Below the pieces are notes generated by a model. That model had not been told where the DNA came from, made no database searches, and saw only the letters and a list, made by a program, of their open reading frames with translations. Positions 12,110 through 21,846 of a stretch of DNA of 54,089 nt are shown in pieces. This DNA is from Butyriboletus loyo. Its lineage: Eukaryota > Basidiomycota > Agaricomycetes > Boletales > Boletaceae. Each line of letters starts with the position of its first letter. Positions within the stretch are counted from its first letter, which is position 1. The stretch covers positions 1 to 54,089 of the forward strand of contig JBBPSI010000169.1 in NCBI GenBank assembly GCA_038093515.1, given 5' to 3'. Position numbers and translations under genes: made by a program.

Positions 12110-12464
12110 ATGGTCAGACCTCGCCATGTCTTACGGCGTGTCTATCAGGGAGACCCCACTCGCGGGTACTTCTCCGTTGTCGAGCAGACTATGCCAACTG
12201 TGGCACCTAGGCCGAGGCCAACGGTACGCGCACGCTCACCATGGGTGGGAGTGGCACGTCTGACGTCATTCGCTCCAGGGCGAGCGGATCACGGTCGCTG
12301 TTGGAGTGTACGACAACGGGCGTTGGTGCGACGTCGTCACTGGACCCAACGAAATAGTTCTGGTGATCAACGGGCAGTACTACAACAATGGGGGGAGGGA
12401 CTATATGAGGGAGAAACAACTGGCGGAGTACAGCGGCCCGGGCGAGCGCTCACACGGTGGTTGA
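12110..12464 (+). CDS. Small orphan protein, 99 residues, two exons
   Basis: I do not recognise this protein. Exons 12110-12223 and 12279-12464 are joined by a 55 nt GTACGC...CAG intron in phase 0. Exon 1 gives 38 residues beginning MVRPRHVLRRVY and ending in a Pro/Arg stretch. Exon 2 gives 61 residues including ITVAVGVYDNGRWCDVV, GQYYNNGGRDY and MREKQLAEY. The second exon alternates hydrophobic and polar residues like a small beta domain, then ends in a charged Gly-rich tail. There is no signal peptide, membrane segment or cysteine pattern. It stands alone in a gene-poor island about 540 bp upstream of eL27, with no partner gene. It could be a lineage-specific gene or a relic. Confidence 0.4.
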
Positions 12465-13658
12465 TGCGACTGTACTGGTTCATCGACACTTACATTGATC
12501 TCCTTAATAGAATCTGTGACTGAGTTTCATGAGTCATGCTCGTTCGGCCTAGTGTTGCTGTCGAAGTGAAGTAACTGCGACGATTCGCTTCGAAATTGAG
12601 CTGTGAGTTCAAAACGTCCGAATTACGGCGAAGTGCACTCGTGAACTTTGCGAATTAAAGTCATTACCCATGTAACTACCATATACAGAGACTTCGTGTA
12701 GCTCTGGCACCAATAATTGCGGGTTTTGCTGGGTTCTGATTGGCTTCCAGTTCGTCGGCCCACGTTGCTGTTCAACTCACACAGTCTCGCAGGCGGGCTT
12801 CGTCCAACTGTGTCACTTTCGAACTCGGTCGAAGTCAATCCGCTTCGCGGCAACACTCGACAAGTAGTTAACCGCGTTGTGGCAATGATGCGTTCCCAGC
12901 GGACTTGCGGCCTGGTCATCATCGCACTTTCTCAAGGAGGCTTCTTCGTTCGGACGAGATTTGTGGGTTCTGATTGGTTGACCCCGACAGATGAGGAGAT
13001 TATCTAATGTATTACCATAAAAGCAAACGACCACACTGTGGGTTTTTGCTAGTGGGCCGATCAAGGCGCCTTAGATCCATTAATGAACGATCGGACGGGG
13101 AGGTCGGCCTATCGGTTAGATCACGGCGTCGAAACTCCGAACGATGGTCTCAGGTGCGTTGGAACCATCCTCTGGGCTTTTTTGCCAACTTGGTGCTTGA
13201 GCTGGACCGAGTTGTCGTGACCGACAAGTTGAGCAAGCCAGATCGATAATACAGATATGGATATAACTTCAAATGCTCAAACCACACGGTCAAACCCCCT
13301 CATGACAAGACATGTGCAATCGGCGATTCCTCGCCGTTCATCTTGACGAGTGCAAGTTCTCATGGTCTGTTTACCTACACCCGCCACTAACTTTAGCCCT
13401 GTCAGGATATTGCCTATGCCAAGTATTTCCACACGACCCTCTCGTACTCCTCATAATACCATGATAAGCATGTCATGGGAATGCGGTTGGCACTGAGGTC
13501 ACGCTGCTCGGGGAAATCATATTTCACGATCGTGGCAACATTACAGGCACCAGAGAGGATCAAGTAAACCTACATCTTTACAGCAGACAGAACAATAAAG
13601 CGGACTGGGGGATGCCGAAAGATAAGACGTGAATAGCGGGCCGCACGGCGAACATGCA
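12465..13658. other. Gene-poor stretch, no gene seen
   Basis: About 1.2 kb between the orphan gene and the first hydrophobin stop. The 11-mer gttctgattgg occurs twice, near 12732 and 12967, about 230 bp apart. No terminal repeats, transposase-like frame or RNA gene were found. Short frames such as 13007-13249 have no supporting signals. Confidence 0.5.
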
Positions 13659-14232
13659 TCAGAGGTTGACTAGACGGTTGAATCAATAACACGGCAAGTG
13701 ACGACGGGGGGCCACTCACTAGGAGTGCAGCCAACGTTGAGAAGACCATCAAAATCGTCGTTGTCACAGCAGACGGGTTGTCGCGTGCTGGAAAAAAAAC
13801 AATGTCCATTGAATGCCAACTTGTCATGTTCATGCGGACGATTACCAGCTGTTGCTTTCAGAACCGACGTCACTGATAGAGGCGCAGTTCACACCGACCG
13901 GGGTGTCAGCGTCGATATCGAGCTCGAGGAGTTTTACCAAATTGCTAATGTCATCATTGTTGCCGGCATTTCCAGTGGTGGTGCAGCAGTAGACTGGGCC
14001 AGCGTGGCATTTACTAGGAATGCCCGTAGGAGAGCTACGGCGGGAATCTCAATAGGGATGAGAAACAAGCTACGATAGACGCGCATCCACGAGACTCACA
14101 GACCCGAGAGACAGGAAAAAGACGCTTGCCGTTCGCTTTCGCGAACATTTGACGGGCCAAACGTTGGGCGTTCGTCTCAGCTGAGACCACCATGGCGGCA
14201 GCAACGAGAACGAGGAAGGAGGTCAACTTCAT
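13659..14232 (-). CDS. Class I hydrophobin, copy A
   Basis: Small secreted amphipathic protein that self-assembles at air-water interfaces and coats aerial hyphae, spores or fruit bodies. Exons on the minus strand (14232-14100, 14047-13846, 13787-13720, 13669-13659) give 137 residues. A signal peptide is clear: MKLTSFLVLVAAAMVVSA. The eight-cysteine hydrophobin pattern follows: C-X6-CC, then a long loop, C-X12-C-X5-CC-X12-C, ending TPINL. The loop between the third and fourth cysteines is Asp-rich, more acidic than in the neighbouring copy. Exons 2 and 3 are 202 and 68 nt, identical in length to copy B. The last exon is 11 nt. The linker between signal peptide and first cysteine uses a junction whose acceptor (14048) is the least certain. 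Confidence 0.88.
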
Positions 14233-14644
14233 CGCGATCTGATCAGGCCGTCTACAGAGAAAGGGAAGGGGAATAAAACGAGCGGGCGGCATATGACACA
14301 CATCTAGCGAGAGAAATGAAGCGAGCAAAATACAGTAGGTCATGTTGGCATGTTTAATTGTGGCCGATGGCACGACCTGGTTCGAGAAGCTGCTCCCTGC
14401 TGCAATGAAATTTTGGATTTTCAAGTCCCAAGTGCGGCATACCGCTACGAGATGCATAGTCGCTGAAACGCTACAGGCACCAGAGAGAACCAAGTAAATC
14501 TGTACGTTTATACTAGATAGCAATATGTTGGCAGAACCATAAAGTGAATGCGAGGAACATGAAAGACGGGGTATGTTTGACAATCTCTCATAGCAAACTG
14601 CACGATCAAAAAAAGGAGCGAAGGGCGCGAATATCGTCGGTATT
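14233..14644. promoter_or_regulatory. Promoter region of hydrophobin A
   Basis: A 412 bp gap between the two hydrophobins. On the minus strand about 35-55 bp before the copy A start lies a segment (about 14268-14285) reading gctcgttttattcccc. It closely matches the same position before copy B, so the leader was duplicated with the gene. An AT-rich tattttg near 14328-14334 is a possible weak TATA element. Confidence 0.45.
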
Positions 14645-15214
14645 CTAAGCGTTGACGCTGACTAGAGGGATGAGTCAGTAACACGGTAAGTGACGACGGA
14701 GGGCCACTCACTAGGAGTGCAGCCAACGTTGATGAGACCATTGTAAGAGTTGTTAGAACAGCAGGCGGTTTGTTGTGTGCTGAAGAGAAAACAAAAGTCA
14801 ACCGAGTGCCAACTTGTCACGATCATGACAACTTACCAGCTGTTGCCTCCTGTACCCAAGGCGGTGATCGGGGAACAGTTTGCACCGAGCTGGGTAGCGG
14901 AGCCGACATTAATTCCAAGGGAGTTCACTAAACTACTAATCTCATCGTTGTTTGTAGTAGTCCCGGTGGATGAGCAGCAGTGAAGTGAGCCACTGTTGCA
15001 TGGATTAGGAGAGCCCGAGGGAGAGCCACGCCGGGCCACTGAACGGGATGAGCAGCAAGCTACGATAGACGCGTCCACAAGACTCACTCCAGACGGGGGT
15101 ACCACGCTTGGCGGGCGCTTTGGGGGGCAAACCACGGGCCATGCGTTGGGCATTGGTCTCAGCTGAGACAACGGTGGCAGCGGCAACGAGAGCAAGGACA
15201 GCGGTGAACTTCAT
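14645..15214 (-). CDS. Class I hydrophobin, copy B
   Basis: Second hydrophobin, head-to-tail with copy A on the minus strand. Exons 15214-15088, 15038-14837, 14779-14712 and 14661-14645 give 137 residues. The signal peptide is MKFTAVLALVAAATVVSA. The pattern CNSGSLHCC, GANC, NSC, TACC and VGCTP supplies the eight cysteines with the class I spacing C-X6-CC and C-X5-CC. The protein ends ISVNA. All three introns fall at the same codon positions and phases as in copy A, so the two are tandem paralogues. The loop between Cys3 and Cys4 is Thr/Asn/Ser-rich here, against Asp-rich in copy A, which suggests divergence in surface chemistry. Confidence 0.92.
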
Positions 15215-15303
15215 TATGATCTAGTTGAGCGCGTCTAGAGGGAAAAGGGAAAAAGAGGGGAATCAAACGAGCGGATACTGTATTGTGGATGGAAGGGGGC
15301 AAA

Positions 15304-15310
15304 ATTTATA
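15304..15310 (-). promoter_or_regulatory. TATA box of hydrophobin B
   Basis: TATAAAT on the minus strand, about 90 bp before the start codon. It is followed at about 15257-15272 by the gctcgtttgattcccc element shared with copy A. Position and spacing fit a strong core promoter. Confidence 0.5.
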
Positions 15311-15330
15311 CCAGACGAGAGAAACGAAGC

Positions 15331-17822
15331 GAGCGAGGAAAAGAAGGGTTGTGTCGGCAATCGGCAATCACAAACAAGTTCAAATCCATCAACTTCGTTT
15401 GTGCGAGAATGATGTCCAGTTGGACTCCTTCCCCTTACCGCCAGCGCCCGTCCAATCATTAAATCATGAAATGCACTGCGACAGACACAAATATTTTTAT
15501 TATATTTTAATACTTTTCTTGACCCCTCCAATTCGATAGCTGTCGAATTGGGTTATGTCGTAACCTCCCTCCGCGCGGCCTCTATTGACTTGCCCGATCG
15601 TTAAATGAGTTCATCGACTACCATCGAAAATTCGTCGTCCCACCGTGTCTGAGGCACATTCTTGCGTGGTCGTCTCCGCCGTCGCGATGGCAGCCACCAA
15701 CCTCAACTTTGGAGACTTGCTCTCCGTCTGCGATTCAATCTACCCTCTGCACCTGACGCGATCCAATTGTCAGCTGCCCAGGCTCATTCTCCAGGAACCG
15801 TCGGACCGCGGCGTCAGGCTCGAGAACATGTTTTTGATATTCTACCATCGGGGACGTATACGGCGAACCCCACTCGACGGACACATCACAAGCTTCCAAA
15901 ATACGTTACATCGCCACTGGCTTTTCTCTTTGGATCGGTTCCCATGGTTGGCCGTACACGCCGTCTTGTCCATGCGCGCCCTGTGGCTCTAGTTGCCGCA
16001 ATATCAATGCACGGCCCTTGGCAAACCCACACATAGATATCTTCAATCATTCGATGACACGAGACAGACATGATCATTATCGATCTCTTTGATCATGCCA
16101 GCCAACCATGTCTCAGCCCGATAAGCACCGGTGACCGGGCCCCATCCGCTAACATCCCTTGCCGTGGTGGTACTACTGTGTGACCGCATGTCATACATAT
16201 CGCTCATTCTTTCTGTAACGACACCGTTGACATTCCACCCAGTGGCTTAGCATCGCCTCCCAGCGTGCCGTTATCTCATCAAAATGTCGTCGCCCTGATA
16301 TATGTGACACATTCCGCACAGCCATTTGCCCTGGCAACTGAGATTGAGACTTGAAGCGCCAGCCAGTAAAATTCACGCCGTCAATGATGCCGTACCCCTC
16401 GCCGTCGCGGCTTCGCAAACGACGAATCGATGATGAAACTTCACATACTTGGTTTGTGTGGATTGTGCGTATTTACGACGCGTTCGGTTTCATCTTGCAG
16501 ACCCACACGCCCAGGCATTTTGGAGTACGTGCCATTTTTGGAAAAAAGAACTGCCGACTGCCATCTGTTGATATGCAGTCGTAACGAGACCAGTAATGTG
16601 GCGCGCTGACATAAATGTATTGCCAAACTCGGAAACATTAACACGCAGGTTGGCCTATCCTTGACTGGCTAAACTTGAAGTTGAGCACGGCCTGGAGTGG
16701 GTTCAACCTCACGTTTAGAATCGTGTACTGGGTATCGCCAGCCCCCTCGTGAGTTCGAGCCTACACAATGCGCAAGTTAGCTAGCGTGTAACGTTATCCC
16801 TGGCAATTCGCATGATGGTACGTAACGTTGCTGCTTGGCAACCATTCATCGAGGGCTGTTCGATACAGAAGGACGGTTAGCAAAAGGGGAAGTTCGGCCA
16901 GGGTCGTTCCTGCACTAAAATGTGAGGTTGGCCCAGGCTGGTCCATATGACATTGGAGGCCTCACCGGTGGAGCTGTCAAGCGATATAAACGTTACAGAC
17001 AGTAGTACTGAGTCCGTCTGTGCAGATGCCTGCGTCACAGGTGTTTCAAAGAGAGCTGTCATTAGAGGGCAGCTAGCAAAAAAAAAAAGAAGACCGCAAG
17101 TTCCCGTCGGATTTTTCGAAGTACGCCAGGCCGTCGCGCACAAAAGCAGCCATAAGGCTCGGGTATTGACCCCAGGTTCAAGTTCTTGACAGAGGAAGCG
17201 AGCAACCGATGTGCTTCACGACGTCAATATATACTTCTTTTCCCATACTTGGCGCCGGCTCGCCGTGGTGTTATACACAAACATAGAATTTCTCTCTCTC
17301 CACACTTGACGGGTCCGACATGTGTTCGCAGCAATCAGTGAAACGGTTATTGGTCGGAACCACCGGTTAGCTGTCTGTAGCTGTCTGTGGCACTCGGCTA
17401 CATTCGGTTAGCATCGGAAACCAGCAACTGTTTTACTGATGTAGATAACTCAGGCAGAGATAATGCAACCCTCGAGCACGGGACTTTGGATTTGTGAGCA
17501 AGGTTACTAATGTCCATCGCCAGCGGGGTGTTGACAGTCTGCGTGGTTCGCGAGACAAGCGTCCCAGAGGAAACTTATCACTTACTGGGCTACTGCCGAT
17601 GAGAGAGCGCCACGAATCGAAGTTCTCAAAGAAATTCCTTATCTCCACGGATCCATCAGGCTTAAAGCTTAATTGCGCTCTGCCCTGCGGAGGTGGTACG
17701 GTCAGCCATTTCAATGAATCAAACTAGTTTTAATTATATGCGCGTGGTTGCAATGCTAAGCCTAGCTTCGACAGCGTGCGTAGGATCAGAATTCTTAGCG
17801 TGTGATACACACAACTACCTTC
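15331..17822. other. Gene-poor stretch with one doubtful open frame
   Basis: About 2.5 kb with no gene I can support. Around 15645-16036 two overlapping plus-strand frames stay open for 115-124 codons. One contains HVFDILPSGTYTANPTRR, which looks somewhat protein-like, but no family or splice structure could be fixed. It may be a relic or an unrecognised exon. Elsewhere I see only short frames, an A12 run near 17079 and a short duplication gctgtctgtagctgtctgtgg near 17370. Confidence 0.4.
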
Positions 17823-18516
17823 CTAGTTCGTGTCTGGTTGACTCTCTGGCGGGAGGGATGGGTCCGTGAAGCTATTGTTGCACTTCACACAGACGAAAAA
17901 CAGGATCATACGCGTCTCCTTCCGTTTTGATTGATCCTGATAAAACACCGCACTGAAATGGACAAATGAATAAGGTAGTTGGGAATGGAGAATCAGATTA
18001 CGCACTCTTCGTGGCCACAACGCGGACATGAAATGTTAGAATGGGCCTATCATGAGGAGAGGGGGATAAGCCGACGGGTGAAATTATTGGAAGGAAACGC
18101 ACCAGAGTTGGATCCAAACCCAGATCAGTGGTCACTCCCACTTGCTCCCTGTTGTAGATGTTCAACCCAATGCATGAAAGGATCGCGCCGCCACCGGCGC
18201 TATGGATGGCACTGTACTACTTCGTAGGAGGCCCAGGATCGAGACTTACTTGGTGACTTTCAGCAAATCATTCCTGTACACACATTTGTTCTCGCCGATT
18301 TCAAAGTGGTTGCATATCCTGCATGCGTAAACCATGATACGCCGTTGTGGATCGGCTTTTGGGTAGAGGAGGTTGTTGCATTCCGAACAAAAGTGGAGGG
18401 AGGCCTGAAATTTGCACGTTCGAATTGCACGAACATCAACACGGCCAGGCGAGTTGATCAAAGGAAACGTCTTGTTAGCCGGCCATCTGCAGACCAGAGT
18501 TGGACGAACAGACCAT
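17823..18516 (-). CDS. RPB9: RNA polymerase II subunit RPB9
   Basis: Small zinc-ribbon subunit of RNA polymerase II needed for start-site choice, fidelity and TFIIS-stimulated cleavage. Exons on the minus strand: 18516-18514, 18404-18250, 18148-18103, 18046-18006, 17952-17823, giving 124 residues. The first exon is just the ATG, spliced directly to GCC TCC. That start puts the first zinc-site cysteines at residues 7, 10, 29 and 32, as I recall for the yeast protein, which supports it. The N-terminal ribbon is CSEC...CRIC. The C-terminal TFIIS-like ribbon is CPRCGHEDA...CVKC with the QSKRKETRMILFF strand. No in-frame ATG exists in exon 2, so a separate initiator exon is required. Confidence 0.88.
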
Positions 18517-18635
18517 ATTGACCGATGACAAGTTGCTTTTCAAACTCCGTCTCGAGACACCAGAGGAGAGGTGTCGCGAGGCTCTACACGACCACGACTA
18601 CACACACGTTCATTCAGGCTGGACTAGCGTGCGAG
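18517..18635. promoter_or_regulatory. Divergent promoter, RPB9 / SMP3
   Basis: 119 bp separates two start codons facing apart. It must drive both a Pol II subunit and a GPI-anchor enzyme. Confidence 0.5.
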
Positions 18636-20584
18636 ATGGCTAAAACTCGGTCGTTCCAGTGGGCGTACGCTGGTCTCTGGTTAATTCGCATCTGGTTCGC
18701 ACTCTATGGAACAGGGTACATACATCCGGACGAACACATGCAAAATGGAGAAGTCACAGCTGGTACTCTCCTTTTTGGTTTAAATAGCACCCTATTGACG
18801 GGAGCGAGGAAGGCAGTATCCTTGAATTTCATGCTTTGACCACCTGGGAATGGCGCCCCGATTTGCCAGTCAGGTCCATTCTCCCGACCTTCGTGACCAC
18901 GGGGTTGCCCTTGCTGGTTTTGAGGCTACTCTTTGGACGTGAGAATATCCTTTAATATCCCTGAGTAGGCCTGACGCCAAGTCAAGCCGAACGGCTGGCA
19001 CGGATGGTACACCCCTCGCTTGTCTTTCGCATGCAGCGTTTGGCATTTTTGTGCTTGTCCAGCATCCTTGGTAAATTTTCTCTCGTGATCGGAGTGACCG
19101 CTAAAGTAGCGTAGATTACAGCGTCTCGAGTCTCGTTTCATCACCCACTTCTCGCCGCTTGTGCTTACTCTTGCTTGCGTCGTCCTATGTGACATGTACC
19201 TTCCAAGTTCGACCGTTCTCAAACTCGCTCGAATCAGTATTGGTTGTTCTCTGTCTCGTACTCCTTCGACGGATCGTGGATGAACGGACGCGTCTCATGG
19301 TAGACGGAAAGAATGCGGATAACCGGCGTTCCCAACCCACCTATACTCTGAAGCGCGATCTTCACCTTCTTGCAGTCCTCGCTATCATCGGTACCTTCAC
19401 TCGTCCGACGTTCCTTGCATTTGCCATTCCAATTGCCTACCAATTAGTCCAGTTCTGCTACCGGGTAGCAGGCTCTCCAGTCCGAGTGGTGCGCCTGTTG
19501 CTACCGCCGTTCTGCACAGCTTTGCTGGCAGCCTTTGTATTCATCATTGCTGATACATACTATTTTCGTGGTGACTTTTCCAAGCTAGTCATTGCGCCCT
19601 ACAATTTTGTCAAATATAATCTATCGACCGAAAACCTCGCTGATCACGGCCTACATCCGAACTGGTTGCATGTCGGTGTTAATCTACCGATGTTGCTTGG
19701 GCCACTATTCGTATGGTTTACATGGTGCAGTGTGTACGAGTATATGAAGCCCCCCAGACATCGCATTCAAAAAGTGCATTTCGAGACGGATGTACTTAGA
19801 CAAAGTATGTCTTCTTACCCTTGGTCACCCTTCAGGCCAACTGTTGTTATAGCTCTGATTCAGATCATTATACTGTCGCTGTCAATTTTGTCCGTTCAAC
19901 CCCACCAGGAACCCAGGTTCCTAACGCCGCTGGTTCTCCCTATCATTGTATTAGCAGTCACCGTAGAATTACCTCGCCCTGGGAATTTCTTCTGGGTGAG
20001 TCATTCTTTCTGCGCAGGTTCGGCAGTTGTGACCGACTATATGATATGCTAGGTAACTTGGGTTACGTTCAACATGGCGCTCGCGCTGGCGTTCGGCTGT
20101 CTACACCAAGGAGGGGTCGTTCCATCCCTTCTTTCCCTTCATTCCATGTTGAGAAATGCCGCTGCTAGTTCAAGTACCCTTATCGTCTACTGGAAGACTT
20201 ATATGCCTCCCCGGCATTTACTTGGGGTACCTCGGCAGGGTATGTAACACTTTTACATGGTATCGGGATACTCAGTTTTCAGTAGATGTCATGTCTGGAA
20301 GAATATCCATCGTGGACCTTTCGGGTGCCCCACAGAATGAGCTAACGACCGTTCTCTCCGCTCTATCCTTCGATCGGACGTACCTCGTGACCCCGGTGGC
20401 GATGTACTTGACGTTACCTCGGGACGTCTCTTCATGCATCGCCCTGCAAAAGCGCATTTTCCCCCACCTCGATTTAGATCATATCCCTGAAAGTATCCAA
20501 GTGGGGTGGTATGATGGGTTAAGTCTTGGGATTTACGTCATTGATTGGGGTTGTGTTGCGAGTACAGGAACCTGTGTAACGTAG
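18636..20584 (+). CDS. SMP3: GPI mannosyltransferase IV (SMP3 / PIG-Z), GT22 family
   Basis: ER membrane enzyme that adds the fourth, side-branch mannose to glycosylphosphatidylinositol precursors. That mannose is needed in yeasts before protein attachment. Six exons (18636-18762, 18813-18938, 18969-19070, 19115-19995, 20053-20239, 20283-20584) give 574 residues, all phases matching. The luminal catalytic motif HPDEHMQ is at residues 30-36. Later blocks are FHALTTWEWRP, QVRPFSNSLES (typical of the family) and GVLHQGGVV-like CLHQGGVVPS with WKTYMPPRHLL near the end. At least eight hydrophobic segments are spread through the protein. The second intron is only 30 nt, the shortest I accept in this window. 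PIG-B (GPI10) is the main alternative, but the HPDEHMQ context favours SMP3. Confidence 0.85.
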
Positions 20585-21225
20585 CCTGGTTACCACTGGG
20601 CGGAAACTCGCTATCGGCGCGTTGACCTATACCAATACAGATGTGCCGCTGAGTAGTCTCTGATTGGTTTGAGTGCTCGAGTGACTTGTCGCGCTACATA
20701 GGTTTTGTGCAACCCCTAATCATGTCGAAAAGGTGGCCCGGTTATTGTCGCTGTGTCTCTGCAGGTGGTTCTTTTGCTATAGCTGTTTTCAAATCAGGGT
20801 CTTGAATGATCGATTGACCCAAGGTCCGATGAAGTGACCGCGAGTTGTACAGCAGCCAGTTGCGCACCGCGAATTCACTGCGAAACTTTTTCATCGGTGC
20901 GTCACTCGACGGTTAATTTTCGCGGAAGCGCCACATCCCAACTGCTGGTGGCTTCTGGCGGATTTGGCACAGGTTTATGACGCAATCCTAGATCAAGATG
21001 CGGCTCGTTCACAAAAATGACTGGTAACATACTATTGCACAGTAAGGCTAACAATAACATTGTTTTTACAACGAATGGAGGTTTCGAATCGGAAATACAA
21101 ATACAGCTTCGGAGCACTGTACACGGGGCTTCAGGAGTTGTTGCAACTCAGCCGAGTTAAGACGTACGAGAACTGCCCCATGGGGTTCAAGGTATGGCGA
21201 TGATCAAGGTGTGGCCTACACACCT
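20585..21225. other. Intergenic, no gene seen
   Basis: 640 bp between two convergent 3' ends. Short frames have no motifs, and no RNA gene or repeat is apparent. Confidence 0.5.
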
Positions 21226-21710
21226 TTACACCATAGGGACTGCAATGCGAATGGTGGGAGAAGTGGATACCGCAGCCGAGGTGCGGGCGATGGCAGACAG
21301 GTCAATGTCTACAAGCGGTGGTAAGAAACAACACATGCATGGATAGAAAGGCGATGACCTTGGCCTTTGAGAGCGGTCTTCCTGAATTTTCTCGCGAGGC
21401 GTTTCTCCTCTTCGGTGAGGGAGTTGGACCTCCTCTCGGACGCGTGCTTGTCGACTGGGATGAGGACGTGAGCGACGGAGTGATCAAAGGGCGCGACGGA
21501 CATACGTGAGTCTCTCCTGTCTTCTTCTGCGGTGGGGTATGGTTGTTCGTCCTCGAGTGCGGCTGCCTCGAGGTAGCCCTCGTCAGCGATGCTGCCCCAA
21601 TTGTGGTGGCCACCGCCACCCTTGCGGAGGGACTTGTCGAGGCCGGACTTTGACTCGGAGCGGTCCCTTAGGAGGGCACGAGGAAAGGTGGCGCGCTCAG
21701 TGCGAGTCAT
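21226..21710 (-). CDS. Stm1/HABP4-like ribosome- or mRNA-associated protein, 127 residues
   Basis: Exons on the minus strand 21710-21506, 21454-21359 and 21308-21226 give 127 residues in phase. The N-terminus contains KSGLDKSLRKGGGGHHNWGS. The Gly-rich HxNWG motif followed by an acidic stretch is the hallmark of the HABP4/PAI-RBP1 and Stm1 group of small basic RNA- and ribosome-binding proteins. The middle is charged (LTEEEKRLARKFR). The C-terminus is Ser/Ala-rich. A TATAAA element on the minus strand (21760-21765) lies about 50 bp before the start. Function is inferred from the motif only. The short length suggests a fungal small paralogue rather than full Stm1. Confidence 0.6.
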
Positions 21711-21846
21711 GAGGGATGGGGTGGAGTGGGAGAGATGCAGTTCAAGTCAGGCTGAGAGCTTTATATGTGGGGTTCGAGATGTGGGGAAGCGTGGGAATTA
21801 TATCTAGTGACCATGTCGCGTGAACAATTCGTCTCCACGAACCGAC

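Noticed and set aside
12717..13007. Transposon remnant in the gene-poor island
   Set aside because: Only a repeated 11-mer and short frames were seen. No terminal repeats, target-site duplication or transposase motif was found.
16740..16790. tRNA-like T-arm (gagttcgagcc)
   Set aside because: The flanking bases do not form a five-pair T stem, and no acceptor or anticodon stem could be drawn.
18246..18461. RPB9 start at 18461 (frame beginning MINSPGR)
   Set aside because: The initial codon is TTG and the first residues do not fit RPB9. A CAG acceptor before GCC TCC and an upstream ATG give the correct cysteine spacing.
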